Assembly (NCBI GenBank): GCA_002345575.1
Contig: DDVX01000004.1
Coordinates: 186,001 to 250,000, forward strand
DNA from: Stutzerimonas stutzeri
GTDB taxonomy: Bacteria; Pseudomonadota; Gammaproteobacteria; Pseudomonadales; Pseudomonadaceae
Direction: 5' to 3'
Length of the DNA: 64,000 nucleotides
The position numbers and the translations under genes were made by a program. The notes under the pieces are model-generated. The model had not been told where the DNA came from. It was given only the letters and a program-made list of their open reading frames with translations, and did not search any database. Shown here piece after piece: positions 35,863 to 45,083 of this stretch (position 1 is its first letter; every line of letters begins with the position of its first letter).

Positions 35863-35885
35863 CGAGGCTTCACTGCGAAGCCTCG
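35863..35885. terminator. Hairpin between convergent genes
   Basis: CGAGGCTTC (35863-35871) pairs with GAAGCCTCG (35877-35885) around ACTGC. It lies between the convergent thioesterase and carbonic anhydrase stops. No T tract is present on either side, so termination would be weak or factor-assisted. Confidence 0.5.
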
Positions 35886-35908
35886 ACCATCACCCCTGCT
35901 ACGACGCT

Positions 35909-36604
35909 TCAGACGTAGCGCGACTTGGGCGTAGCCATCGGCAAGGGCCCATCGCCAATCAGACGGAACTCGCCACGCGCTGCGTCATAAGCGCGGATTT
36001 CACTGGTACCGATGTTGTAGAGCCAGCCGTGGATAAACAGCTGACCACTGGCCAGACGCGCCGCCACCGAGGGGTGGGTGCGCAGGTGTTCGAGCTGCGC
36101 CAGCACGTTTTCCTCGGTGAGGATGCGCAGGGTGCTTTCATTGGCACAGCCGCAGTTCTCTTCCACCACCGTACGAGCCACCTCGGCATGCCGCAGCCAA
36201 CTCTTGACCGTAGGCATGCGCTCCAGGCTGGACGGCTCAAGCACCGCCTTCATCGCACCACAGTCCGAATGCCCACAGACGATGATGTGTTTGACCCCAA
36301 GCGCCATTACGGCGAACTCAATGGCGGTCGAGACACCACCGTTCATCTGCCCGTAAGGCGGCACGATGTTGCCCACGTTGCGGGTGACGAACAGGTCGCC
36401 AGGCGAGCTCTGGGTAATCAGCTCCGGCAGAATTCGCGAGTCCGCACAGGTGATGAACATCGCCCGCGGTGTCTGCTCGTGGGCCAGCTTGGCAAACAGC
36501 TCACGCTGCTGCGGATAGACATCCTCGCGAAAGCGCATAACGCCTGCGACCAGGCTGTCGAGCGCTTCCTGCGCGGTTTCGTTGGGAGTGTTTTCGAGGC
36601 ACAT
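35909..36604 (-). CDS. Beta-class carbonic anhydrase
   Basis: The 231-residue protein has the beta carbonic anhydrase zinc site: Cys53 in CADSR (with Asp55 and Arg57), and His112 and Cys115 in CGHSDCG. It interconverts CO2 and bicarbonate, which feeds carboxylases such as the pyruvate carboxylase encoded nearby. AGAGAAG lies before the ATG. The C-terminus ends MATPKSRYV. It is separated from the CBS-domain gene by 89 bases on the same strand. Confidence 0.93.
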   Translation of the reverse strand: MCLENTPNETAQEALDSLVAGVMRFREDVYPQQRELFAKLAHEQTPRAMFITCADSRILPELITQSSPGDLFVTRNVGNIVPPYGQMNGGVSTAIEFAVMALGVKHIIVCGHSDCGAMKAVLEPSSLERMPTVKSWLRHAEVARTVVEENCGCANESTLRILTEENVLAQLEHLRTHPSVAARLASGQLFIHGWLYNIGTSEIRAYDAARGEFRLIGDGPLPMATPKSRYV

Positions 36605-36693
36605 GTTCGACTTCTCTTCTGATTGATTGCCCCGCCCTGTTGCGGCCGGCGAGCGGAAACCGTCAACGCCAGCCCTCTTCGGTTCGGACGTGG

Positions 36694-37131
36694 TTATTGG
36701 CCGCGGATGTACTGTTCAAGATGCTGGATCAGGCTTTCCTTCTCGGCGACCAGTTCCTTGACCACGTCACCGATGGAGAGCATGCCGACCAGCTTGCCTC
36801 CCTCCAATACAGGCAGGTGGCGTAGATGGCGGTCCGTCATCAGCTGCATGCACTCCTCCAGCCCCTGGTGTGGCTCGACGGTCACCAGGCTGGCCGTCAT
36901 GATAGTGCTCACCGGCGTAGCGAACGACGAACGTCCCTTGAGCACGCCTTTGCGCGCATAGTCACGCTCACTGACAATCCCCACCAGCTGGCCGCCGGCA
37001 TTGACCACCGGCAGGGCACCGACGTTCTTTTCAGCCAGCACCTGCAAAACCTCGAGCACGCTAGCCGTCTCGACGATGGTATGCACGCCAACATCCGCTT
37101 TTGCGCTGACGACCTGTCCGACCGTTTTCAT
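36694..37131 (-). CDS. CBS-pair domain protein
   Basis: The 145-residue protein consists of two CBS domains and little else. The first spans about residues 8-65 (ALPVVNAGGQLVGIVSERDYAR) and the second about 75-132 (LRHLPVLEGGKLVGMLSIGDVVKELV). Such stand-alone CBS pairs bind adenine nucleotides and act as energy or ionic sensors for partners not evident here. AGGAG lies upstream of the ATG. Confidence 0.85.
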   Translation of the reverse strand: MKTVGQVVSAKADVGVHTIVETASVLEVLQVLAEKNVGALPVVNAGGQLVGIVSERDYARKGVLKGRSSFATPVSTIMTASLVTVEPHQGLEECMQLMTDRHLRHLPVLEGGKLVGMLSIGDVVKELVAEKESLIQHLEQYIRGQ

Positions 37132-37289
37132 CGTTTCACTCCTCCTTAATAAGGCCCCATGCCGGGCGGCCTCTAGGATTGTCCGTGAACACGGGTCAGT
37201 AAAGCCTTTTCAACACTATGCGAATGCCGGCCTTGTATCGGACTGCAACCGACAGGAAGAAGCCACATCTCCCTGTCGGTTGCTCGGTC

Positions 37290-39098
37290 TCAGGCGATCT
37301 CGATTAGGAGGTCACCAGGGGTTACACGATCACCCTTGGCCACATGGACGGCCTTCACCGTACCGGCGATGGGCGCCTGGATCTCGGTTTCCATCTTCAT
37401 CGCTTCGCTGATCAGCACCGGCTGCCCAGCCTTGACCACGTCACCTTCTTTGACCAGCACATCGACCACATTGCCTGGCATGCTGGTGCTGACGTCGCCC
37501 GGTGCGCTGGCCTGCTTACGCTTGCCGCCGCTCTCACCGACGAAGTTGTTCAGCGGCTCGAAGACAACCTCTTCCGGCATACCATCGATGGAAAGGAAGA
37601 AGTGACGTTTGCCCTCACCCTTGACGCCAACGCCGGTGATATCCACGCGGTAGCTTTCGCCATGCACGTCGATGATGAACTCGGTCGGCACACCATCATC
37701 GGCCGGAGAGCTCACGCTGGTGCCATCAGGAATCGGCAGCAGGGCTTCAGGGCTCAGGGTTCCAGCGGCGCGTTCCTCGAGGAACTTGCGGCCGATATCC
37801 GGGAACATCGCATAGGTCAACACGTCTTCCTGGGTCTGTGCCAACTGGCCGATCTCACCACGCAGGCGCTCCATTTCCGGCTTGAGCAGGTCGGCCGGGC
37901 GGCAGACGATGACTTCTTCATGGCCGATGGCCTGGAAGCGCAAGCGCTCGCAAATCTCACCTGCCGCCTTGCCGTAGCGACCCTGCAGATAGAGTTTCAC
38001 TTCGTTGGTGATGGTCTTGTAGCGCTCGCCGGCCAGCACGTTGAAGAACGCCTGGGTACCGACGATCTGCGAGGTCGGAGTGACCAGGGGCGGGTAGCCG
38101 AGGTCCTTGCGCACGCGGGGAATTTCGGCAAGCACCTCATCCATTCGGTGCAGGGAACCCTGCTCCTTGAGCTGGTTGGCCAGGTTGGAAATCATCCCAC
38201 CGGGCACCTGGTTGACCTGCACCCGGGTATCGACGCCGGTGAACTCGCTTTCGAACTGGTGATACTTCTTGCGCACGGCATAGAAGTACAGGCCGATTTC
38301 CTGGATAAGTTTGAGATCCAGGCCGGTGTCGTACTCGCTGCCCTTGAGCGCGGCGACCATGGATTCGGTGCCCGGGTGGCTGGTGCCCCAAGCCATGCTG
38401 GAGATGGCAGTGTCGATCCTGTCGGCGCCGTTCTCGATGGCCTTGAGCTGACACATGCTGGCTACGCCAGCGGTGTCATGGGAGTGCACGACCACTTCCA
38501 ACTGCGGCAGAGCATCCTTAAGCGCCTTGACCAGCGCGCCGGTGGCGTAAGGTGTCAGCAGGCCGGCCATGTCTTTGATGGCGATGGAATCCACGCCCAT
38601 ATCGGCCATGGTTTGCGCCTGAGCAACAAAGGCTTCGGTGGTATGCACGGGGCTTGTGGTGTAGCAGATGGTGCCCTGGGCATGCTTGCCAGCCTTCTTC
38701 ACGGCGCGGATGGCGGTTTCCAGGTTTCGCACATCGTTCATTGCATCGAAGATGCGAAACACATCGATGCCGTTCTCGGCGGCTTTCGCGACGAAGGCTT
38801 CCACCACGTCATCACTGTAATGGCGGTAGCCCAGCAGGTTCTGGCCGCGCAACAGCATCTGCAGACGGGTATTGGGCAATGCGGCGCGCAGCTGACGCAG
38901 ACGCTCCCATGGGTCTTCCTTGAGGAAGCGGACGCAGGCGTCGAAGGTAGCGCCGCCCCAGACTTCCAGCGACCAGTAGCCCACACGATCCAGCTTTTCG
39001 CAGATCGGCAGCATGTCCTCGGTGCGCATGCGGGTAGCCAGCAGGGACTGGTGGGCATCGCGCAGGATGGTATCGGTGACGGTGATTTGCTTGCTCAT
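37290..39098 (-). CDS. pycB: Pyruvate carboxylase subunit B (carboxyltransferase and biotin carrier)
   Basis: The 602-residue protein starts ITVTDTILRDAHQSLLATRM, the metal-binding opening of the pyruvate/oxaloacetate carboxyltransferase TIM barrel. It ends in a biotinyl domain with EAMKM, the biotinylated Lys being residue 568. Pseudomonas makes a two-subunit pyruvate carboxylase, and this subunit pairs with PycA encoded 11 bases upstream. An oxaloacetate decarboxylase alpha subunit would look similar, but there is no membrane beta or gamma subunit gene and the partner is a biotin carboxylase, so pyruvate carboxylase is the better call. Confidence 0.92.
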   Translation of the reverse strand: MSKQITVTDTILRDAHQSLLATRMRTEDMLPICEKLDRVGYWSLEVWGGATFDACVRFLKEDPWERLRQLRAALPNTRLQMLLRGQNLLGYRHYSDDVVEAFVAKAAENGIDVFRIFDAMNDVRNLETAIRAVKKAGKHAQGTICYTTSPVHTTEAFVAQAQTMADMGVDSIAIKDMAGLLTPYATGALVKALKDALPQLEVVVHSHDTAGVASMCQLKAIENGADRIDTAISSMAWGTSHPGTESMVAALKGSEYDTGLDLKLIQEIGLYFYAVRKKYHQFESEFTGVDTRVQVNQVPGGMISNLANQLKEQGSLHRMDEVLAEIPRVRKDLGYPPLVTPTSQIVGTQAFFNVLAGERYKTITNEVKLYLQGRYGKAAGEICERLRFQAIGHEEVIVCRPADLLKPEMERLRGEIGQLAQTQEDVLTYAMFPDIGRKFLEERAAGTLSPEALLPIPDGTSVSSPADDGVPTEFIIDVHGESYRVDITGVGVKGEGKRHFFLSIDGMPEEVVFEPLNNFVGESGGKRKQASAPGDVSTSMPGNVVDVLVKEGDVVKAGQPVLISEAMKMETEIQAPIAGTVKAVHVAKGDRVTPGDLLIEIA

Positions 39099-39109
39099 TA
39101 TTCAGTCCC

Positions 39110-40525
39110 TTACAGGCCGGCGTGGGCGGCGATGGCAGCCGCGATGGCCAAGGCCAGCTGGCCCGGCTTGCGCTTGATCGAGTAATTCAGCAGTTCGGGG
39201 TGGTTGTCCACGAAGCTGGTATTGAAGTTGCCACTGCGGAAGTCCGGGTCGGCAAGAATCTGCTGATAATAGGTCGCTGTAGTCTTCACGCCCTGCACGC
39301 GCATGTCGTCCAGCGCGCGCGAGCCGCGGGCGATGGCTTCTTCCCAGGTGAGCGCCCAGACGATCAGTTTCAGGCACATGGAGTCGTAGAACGGCGGGAT
39401 GGTGTAGCCGGTGTAGATCGCCGTATCGGTGCGTACACCGGGGCCGCCGGGGGCGTAATAACGGGTGATCTTGCCGAAGTTGGGCAGGAAGTTGTTGCGC
39501 GGCTCCTCGGCATTGATGCGGAACTGGATGGCGAAGCCGCGGTACTGGATATCCTCCTGCTTGACCGACAGCGGCAGACCCGAGGCAATACGAATCTGTT
39601 CGCGAACGATGTCGATGCCGGTGATTTCCTCGGTGATGGTGTGCTCCACCTGTACGCGGGTATTCATTTCCATGAAGTACACCTCGCCCTCGGCGAGCAG
39701 AAACTCCACGGTGCCGGCGTTCTCGTAGCCCACCGCCTTGGCGGCGCGCACGGCCAGGTCGCCAATATAGGCGCGCTGTTCGGGCGTAAGTTGCGGGCTT
39801 GGGGCTATCTCGATGAGCTTCTGGTTGCGGCGCTGGATGGAACAGTCGCGCTCGAACAGGTGCACGGTGCTGCCGAAGCTGTCGGCCAGTATCTGCGCCT
39901 CGATATGACGCGGATCGACGATGCATTTTTCTAGGAAGACATCGGCCGAACCGAAGGCCTTGGTCGCCTCGGAAATCACCCGTGGGTAGGCGTGCTTCAG
40001 CTCCTCCGCGCTATTGCACCGGCGAATGCCGCGCCCGCCGCCACCTGAAGTGGCCTTGAGCATGACCGGATAACCGAGGCGCTCGGCCTCGCGCAGGGCT
40101 TCATCAATGTCGACGACATTGCCCTCGGTACCGGGCGTAACCGGTACGCCGGCAGCGATCATCGAGCGGCGCGCCTCGGTCTTGTCGCCCATGCGGCGAA
40201 TCACCTCGGCGCTGGGGCCGACGAACTTGATGTCGCACTCGGCGCAAATTTCGGCCAGCTCTGGGTTCTCCGACAGGAAACCATAGCCGGGATGCAGCGC
40301 ATCACAGCCGGTCTCCACCGCCAGGTTGACCAGTTTGCGCGGGTTCAGATACCCGGCCAGCGGATCTTCGCCAATGAAATACGACTCGTCAGCACGCTTG
40401 ACGTGCAGCGCATGACGGTCGGCCTCGGCGAATACCGCCACCGAGCGTACGCCCATTTCGGCGCAGGCCCGCACGATGCGAACGGCAATTTCACCTCGGT
40501 TGGCGATCAGCAGCTTCTTGATCAC
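39110..40525 (-). CDS. pycA: Pyruvate carboxylase subunit A (biotin carboxylase)
   Basis: I chose GTG 40525 (IKKLLIANRGEIAVRIVRAC), with GAGGG about 9 bases upstream, giving 471 residues. An upstream extension has no biotin carboxylase character. Family features include the glycine-rich ATP loop KATSGGGGRGIRRC (about residues 159-172) and EMNTRVQVEHTITEEITG near 290. It carboxylates the biotin on PycB using ATP and bicarbonate, replenishing oxaloacetate. It is divergent from pycR. Confidence 0.93.
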   Translation of the reverse strand: MIKKLLIANRGEIAVRIVRACAEMGVRSVAVFAEADRHALHVKRADESYFIGEDPLAGYLNPRKLVNLAVETGCDALHPGYGFLSENPELAEICAECDIKFVGPSAEVIRRMGDKTEARRSMIAAGVPVTPGTEGNVVDIDEALREAERLGYPVMLKATSGGGGRGIRRCNSAEELKHAYPRVISEATKAFGSADVFLEKCIVDPRHIEAQILADSFGSTVHLFERDCSIQRRNQKLIEIAPSPQLTPEQRAYIGDLAVRAAKAVGYENAGTVEFLLAEGEVYFMEMNTRVQVEHTITEEITGIDIVREQIRIASGLPLSVKQEDIQYRGFAIQFRINAEEPRNNFLPNFGKITRYYAPGGPGVRTDTAIYTGYTIPPFYDSMCLKLIVWALTWEEAIARGSRALDDMRVQGVKTTATYYQQILADPDFRSGNFNTSFVDNHPELLNYSIKRKPGQLALAIAAAIAAHAGL

Positions 40526-40656
40526 ACTGTCTTCCCTCGGATCGATGAACAGGCGACCCGAACGACGGGCCGATGACCGCTCGCCTTGGCAGGCGAGCGT
40601 TTTCACCCTACGCCCATTAGGGGGATTACCGAAAATGAATAATTGTTTTATTGGAG

Positions 40657-40672
40657 ATAAGTAAAAACTTAT
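40657..40672. promoter_or_regulatory. Inverted repeat in the pycA-pycR divergent region
   Basis: ATAAGT (40657-40662) and ACTTAT (40667-40672) are inverted around AAAA in a locally AT-rich stretch between the divergent genes. LysR regulators commonly bind such sites. The arms are short, so this is only a candidate. Confidence 0.35.
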
Positions 40673-40752
40673 AGCTGTGCCAGAATAACTATCCTCCACA
40701 CTCGCCAACAAGCGATACGGCAGACAAAACAACGTTAAAGGCGACGAAAACG

Positions 40753-41709
40753 ATGCGAAGATCGCTGATGCGTATAACCCTGCGCCAGCTACAAGTATTC
40801 CGCGCGGTGTGTGAAAGCCGCTCCTATAGTCGTGCAGCGGAAGAGATGGCACTCACCCAGCCAGCCGTTAGCCTGCAGATCCGTCAGCTGGAAGAGCTGG
40901 TGGGACAGCCGCTGTTCGAGTACCTAGGCAAGAAGCTCTACCTCACCGATGCCGCCGAAGCGCTGCAACGCGCCGGCACTGATATCTTCGGTCGGCTGGA
41001 CAACCTCGACATGCAGCTGTCGGACCTGCGCGGCTCGATGCAGGGGCAACTGAACCTGGCGGTGGAATCGAGCGCCAAGTACATCACTCCACACCTGTTT
41101 GCAGCCTTTCGCCGGCAGCATCCGGAGGTCAGCCTGCAACTGCTGGTCGTCAATCACGCCCAGGCGGTCAAGCGCCTGTCAGTGAGCCGCGACGACCTGC
41201 TGATCATGTCGCAGGTGCCGACCGACATGGATCTGGAATTCCTGCCCTTCCTCGACAATCCGATCATCGCGGTGGCACCGCCCGAACACCCGTTGAGCCA
41301 TGCCGCCGAGCTGTCGCTGCAAGACCTCACGCCCTGGCCGCTGCTGGTCCGCGAGCCCGGCTCCGGCACGCGCAAGGCGGGCGAGGAGTATCTGCAGCAG
41401 AAGCGTGCGCATTTCGCCCAGACCATTCAGATTGCCTCGATGGACGCCCTTCGCGAGGGCGTAATTGCCGGTCTGGGCGTGGCGCTGCTGCCACGTCACG
41501 CTGTGCATCTGGAGCTTACCAGCGGGCTGCTGCGCGAACTGCCGGTAGCGGAACTGCCGCTGTACCGCAGTTGGTGCGTGGTGCACCCGCGCGGCAAACG
41601 CCTGAGCCCAGTGGCCCAAGCGTTTTTCACCTTCATCCGTGAAGAACGCAGCCAGATCAGCGCGCTGGCGATGCGTTTTGCCGGCACGCCGATACGCCAC
41701 GGTCACTAA
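40753..41709 (+). CDS. pycR: LysR-type regulator, PycR-like
   Basis: The 318-residue LysR protein has a winged helix-turn-helix at about residues 10-70 (RQLQVFRAVCESRSYSRAAEEMALTQPAVSLQIRQLE) and a substrate-binding effector domain. It is divergent from pycA, the arrangement of pycR-pycAB in Pseudomonas. The effector domain also resembles CbbR regulators. ATG 40753 is used; ATG 40768 is a possible alternative. Its 3' end is overlapped by a small gene on the opposite strand. Confidence 0.85.
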   Translation: MRRSLMRITLRQLQVFRAVCESRSYSRAAEEMALTQPAVSLQIRQLEELVGQPLFEYLGKKLYLTDAAEALQRAGTDIFGRLDNLDMQLSDLRGSMQGQLNLAVESSAKYITPHLFAAFRRQHPEVSLQLLVVNHAQAVKRLSVSRDDLLIMSQVPTDMDLEFLPFLDNPIIAVAPPEHPLSHAAELSLQDLTPWPLLVREPGSGTRKAGEEYLQQKRAHFAQTIQIASMDALREGVIAGLGVALLPRHAVHLELTSGLLRELPVAELPLYRSWCVVHPRGKRLSPVAQAFFTFIREERSQISALAMRFAGTPIRHGH

Positions 41710-41863
41710 TGAGCAGATCTGGAAACTCCATCAGCTGCGCCTGCAACTGGCGCTGCTCGGCATGGTGTTCAATGGCACGACGGAAATGCATGCGCCGCTC
41801 GTCCTGCTGCTTGCGGCGGGCGCGCGCTTCGAGATTGACATAGGCTTCGCGGTACTGGGACAT
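41657..41863 (-). CDS. Small basic protein, PA3496-like
   Basis: The 68-residue product starts MSQYREAYVNLEARARRKQQ and contains MHFRRAIEHHAEQRQLQAQL, a charged helical pattern I associate with the small PA3496 family of putative envelope-integrity proteins. GGGAG lies 9 bases before the ATG. It overlaps the end of pycR by 53 bases on the opposite strand, so its transcript would be antisense to the pycR 3' end. The family call is from memory and moderate. Confidence 0.5.
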   Translation of the reverse strand: MSQYREAYVNLEARARRKQQDERRMHFRRAIEHHAEQRQLQAQLMEFPDLLISDRGVSACRQNASPAR

Positions 41864-41959
41864 GTGCTGTTCTCCCGAAACAGGGTTGGGGAGATCAGCA
41901 TCTAAGCCGAGGGTGACGCCCTGAAGTCAGTCCGATGACAAAGCCGTGACGTCAGCCTG

Positions 41960-42850
41960 TCAGTCGTCCTGCTGCTTCAGTGATTTGGGCGACAGACGCA
42001 AGCTGCGCAGGCTGCGCTTGACACTTTTCAGGTGGTTGACCAGATCCGGTCCGCGCGCCATCGCTACGCCCATGGCTAGCACATCGATTACCACTAGATG
42101 TGCGATACGCGAGGTTAGCGGCGTGTAGATCTCGGTGTCTTCCTGCACATCAATGGCGAGATTGACAGTGGCCAGCTCGGCCAGCGGCGTCTGACTGGGG
42201 CACAGAGTGACCAGCGTCGCGCCGCTTTCGCGCACAACATTGGCGGTGATCAACAAATCTTTTGAGCGCCCCGACTGGGAAATGCAGATCGCCACGTCGG
42301 TGGGCTTGAGCGTCACCGCGGACATCGCCTGCATATGCGGGTCCGAATAGGCGGCGGCACTGAGCAGCAAACGGAAGAACTTATGCTGGGCATCGGTGGC
42401 CACCGCGCCGGAAGCGCCGAAGCCGTAAAACTCCACACGCTCGGCCCTGGACATCGCGTAAATGGCTTTTTCCAGCGCAACGGGATCGAGGTGCTCGCGC
42501 ACCTCCATCAGGGTATGCAGCGTGGTATCAAAGATCTTCTGGCTGATGTCGCTGGCCGAATCGTTCTCGCTGATGGCGAACTGACCGAAACTGGCTCCAG
42601 ATGCCAGGCTCTGTGCCAGCTTCAGTTTGAGATCCTGGAAGCCCAGGCAGCCGATGGCGCGACAGAAACGCACAATGGTCGGCTCGCTGACACCGACCGT
42701 GTGGGCAAGGTCGGCCATGGAACTGTGCATCACCGATGTCGGATCGAGTAGCACGTGATCCGCGACCTTCAGTTCCGACTTACGTAGCAGGCTTCTCGAT
42801 TGGGCGATGTGTTGCAGCAGGTTCACAGGGTAGGCTCGCTTTGCTCGCAT
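41960..42850 (-). CDS. RpiR-family regulator (HexR-like)
   Basis: The 296-residue protein has an RpiR helix-turn-helix (about residues 10-85, including MADLAHTVGVSEPTIVRFCRAIGCLGFQDLKL) and a C-terminal SIS sugar-phosphate-binding domain (about 125-260). HexR in Pseudomonas represses zwf and senses 2-keto-3-deoxy-6-phosphogluconate. This copy is divergent from a zwf-type gene across a region with a perfect palindrome, so it most likely regulates that gene. It may be a second HexR paralogue and not HexR itself. GTG 42826 is an alternative start. Confidence 0.82.
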   Translation of the reverse strand: MRAKRAYPVNLLQHIAQSRSLLRKSELKVADHVLLDPTSVMHSSMADLAHTVGVSEPTIVRFCRAIGCLGFQDLKLKLAQSLASGASFGQFAISENDSASDISQKIFDTTLHTLMEVREHLDPVALEKAIYAMSRAERVEFYGFGASGAVATDAQHKFFRLLLSAAAYSDPHMQAMSAVTLKPTDVAICISQSGRSKDLLITANVVRESGATLVTLCPSQTPLAELATVNLAIDVQEDTEIYTPLTSRIAHLVVIDVLAMGVAMARGPDLVNHLKSVKRSLRSLRLSPKSLKQQDD

Positions 42851-42911
42851 CTGACGACCGGCATGCGCGCAGATGCGCCATAACCCTGGCCTGCCAGATT
42901 CTTGTAGTGGG

Positions 42912-42930
42912 CTTGTAGTTATACTACAAG
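42912..42930. promoter_or_regulatory. 19-bp perfect palindrome, HexR-type operator
   Basis: CTTGTAGTTATACTACAAG is a perfect palindrome (odd centre). It contains TTGT and ACAA ends, close to the TTGT-N7/8-ACAA consensus reported for Pseudomonas HexR but with 9 central bases. A half-site CTTGTAGT repeats at 42901-42908. It lies 74 bases before the zwf GTG. Confidence 0.7.
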
Positions 42931-43003
42931 AGTTGCAACATCGCCCACCTCAGACTGTCGAAAACCGTCTGCAATCGACACGTCTCATCTTGAGGAGGTT
43001 GCC

Positions 43004-44449
43004 GTGTCCATTTCCTGTGACATGCTGGTTTTTGGCGGTACTGGTGATCTGGCGCTGCACAAACTCATCCCCGCGCTTTACCACCTGCATCGCGAAGGGC
43101 GCCTGCACCAGAATGTGCGCATCCTCGCCATCGCCCGCAAGCAGCTGGACCGCTCCGCCTACCTGGGTTTGGCCGAGCGCCATTGCCGGGCGCAAGTGTC
43201 ACGCGACGATTTCACTACAAGCGTCTGGCAGGCTTTCGGCCAGCGTCTCGATTACTTCTCCATGGACGCCTCCCAGCGCGGCGAATTCGTCCGCCTCGCG
43301 CATCACCTTGGGGAGACCGAAGGCCGTGTGCGCGTGCATTACCTGGCCACCGCCCCCGATCTCTTCGAACCGATTGCTTCGAACCTGGAAAGTGCCGGCC
43401 TGGCCGGCGAAAACGCGCGCATCGTGCTGGAAAAGCCCATCGGCCATTCACTTGAGTCGGCGCTGTCGATCAATGCCGCCATCGGCCAGATGTTTCCCGA
43501 GCCCAGGATCTATCGGATCGACCATTACCTGGGCAAGGAAACCGTGCAGAACCTCATGGCGTTGCGTTTCGCCAATGCGCTGTTCGAGCCGATCTGGCGC
43601 GCCGGGCATATCGACAGCGTGCAGATCACCGTGGCCGAAACCCTCGGCGTGGAAAATCGCGGCAGTTACTACGACAACGCCGGCGCCATGCGCGACATGC
43701 TGCAGAACCACCTGCTGCAACTGCTCTGCCTGGTGGCCATGGAGGCGCCGGTGCGCTTCAACGCCGAGGCAGTGCGCAACGAAAAGGTCAAGGTGCTCGA
43801 AGCGCTCAAGCCCATCACCGGTCACGACGTGCTGGACAAGACCGTACGCGGCCAATACAGCGCCGGGAAGATCGGCGGTCAAGATGTGCCGGCCTACTAC
43901 TTCGAGAAAAACATCGACAATGACAGCGACACCGAAACCTTTGTCGCGGTAAAGGCTGAGATCGACAACTGGCGCTGGGCCGGGGTGCCCTTCTACCTTT
44001 GCACCGGCAAACGCATGGCCAGCAAGCGTTCGGAAATCATCATCACCTTCAAGCCGGTTCCGCACATGCTATTCAGCAAGGGCGAGACCAACCGTCTGGT
44101 GATCCGCTTGCAGCCCGAGGAAAGCATCAGCCTGCAGCTGATGGCCAAGGCACCCGGCAAGGGCATGCAACTGGAGCCGGTGGAGCTGGACCTGAACCTG
44201 ATCCACGCCTTCAGCCGCACCCGCCGCTGGGAAGCTTACGAGCGCCTGCTGCTGGACGTCATCGAAGGCGACTCGACGCTGTTCATGCGCCGCGACGAAG
44301 TGGAAGCCGCCTGGCGTTGGGTCGACCCGATCCTGCGCGGCTGGCACAGCCACTACCGCAAGCCGCGCCCCTACCCGGCCGGCACCGATGGCCCAGAGCA
44401 GGCGCAGCAGCTGATCATGCGCCAGCCCAACCCGCGACAGCATTCATAG
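43004..44449 (+). CDS. zwf: Glucose-6-phosphate 1-dehydrogenase
   Basis: The GTG at 43004 has GAGGAGG 6 bases before it. The 481-residue protein starts with the NADP-binding VFGGTGDLALHKLIPALY (about residues 8-25) and carries the active-site RIDHYLGKETVQN near 172-184. It oxidises glucose-6-phosphate to 6-phosphogluconolactone, entering the Entner-Doudoroff route. Unlike the classical Pseudomonas zwf it is not followed by pgl and eda, so it is probably a second isoform under control of the divergent RpiR regulator. Confidence 0.92.
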   Translation: MSISCDMLVFGGTGDLALHKLIPALYHLHREGRLHQNVRILAIARKQLDRSAYLGLAERHCRAQVSRDDFTTSVWQAFGQRLDYFSMDASQRGEFVRLAHHLGETEGRVRVHYLATAPDLFEPIASNLESAGLAGENARIVLEKPIGHSLESALSINAAIGQMFPEPRIYRIDHYLGKETVQNLMALRFANALFEPIWRAGHIDSVQITVAETLGVENRGSYYDNAGAMRDMLQNHLLQLLCLVAMEAPVRFNAEAVRNEKVKVLEALKPITGHDVLDKTVRGQYSAGKIGGQDVPAYYFEKNIDNDSDTETFVAVKAEIDNWRWAGVPFYLCTGKRMASKRSEIIITFKPVPHMLFSKGETNRLVIRLQPEESISLQLMAKAPGKGMQLEPVELDLNLIHAFSRTRRWEAYERLLLDVIEGDSTLFMRRDEVEAAWRWVDPILRGWHSHYRKPRPYPAGTDGPEQAQQLIMRQPNPRQHS

Positions 44450-45083
44450 GTGGTCGATAGAACTTCTCGCACTCGCCTGGATAATGCGGAACAGAGCGGT
44501 TCAATACATATCCGAGGAAGTATTTGTAACATCAGCTGACATCTGTGACGGAACTTCCAGATATTGCAGTGAAGCAACTCTCCAAAGATTATTTTTCATT
44601 TTCCTCAGGATCGCTAATTACGAGCCATCATGTCCGCAATATCACTGTCTGAATATGACCATCAGATCGCGCCACTATTCAGGCTCAGATTGCGCCGCAA
44701 TTGAGCCGAGTATTAGCGACCTTATTGCCTGCCGCAATCAACCGTTTGGCTGACCTCATTGATAGCCTGCGAGCAAACCGGAAAGCCCCGCCACGCAAGG
44801 CCTATAGCTAATCTATCCAGGACTTGCCAAGCCCCAAGCGCCCCTCCGCCAGATATCCTTCAAACGGCTTATTCACAGACCTCGACTTCGCTGAATATCA
44901 GCCTGAATATTTGCCGCATTCACGGCCGCATATCTCTCAAGCTCTAACCCGCTCATATGCGATCCAATGACCTAATATCCACTACATATCTACCGGCTTA
45001 TGACCAAGCTCGGGGTTGAGAAATGATTTTCCCTGTGTTTATCCTATTTAAGGATTTCAATCAGTAACCCCAAAGGACTTGTT
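44450..45083. other. 634-bp gene-poor, AT-richer spacer before the ectoine genes
   Basis: No convincing gene is present; the open frames here lack good starts and have codon use unlike neighbours. The base composition is visibly richer in A/T than the flanking genes. CTGAATAT occurs three times (near 44649, 44891 and 44902). The ectA promoter lies at the right end. The region is a candidate boundary of inserted DNA. Confidence 0.6.
45016..45045 (+). promoter_or_regulatory. Candidate ectA promoter
   Basis: TTGAGA (45016-45021) and TATCCT (45040-45045) are separated by 18 bases and lie 39 bases before the ectA start. The sequence around the second box (TATCCTATTTAAGG) is AT-rich. Sigma-70 or sigma-S recognition is possible. 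Confidence 0.45.

Noticed and set aside
37290..39098. Oxaloacetate decarboxylase alpha subunit
   Set aside because: There is no membrane beta or gamma subunit gene, and a biotin carboxylase gene is directly upstream, which fits two-subunit pyruvate carboxylase.
32947..39185. Plus-strand open frames of over 600 codons opposite glgP and pycB
   Set aside because: The minus strand encodes well-known enzymes across the same DNA; the plus-strand products have no family features.
44484..44947. Short open frames before ectA
   Set aside because: Codon use and composition do not match genes in the window and no start signal is visible.
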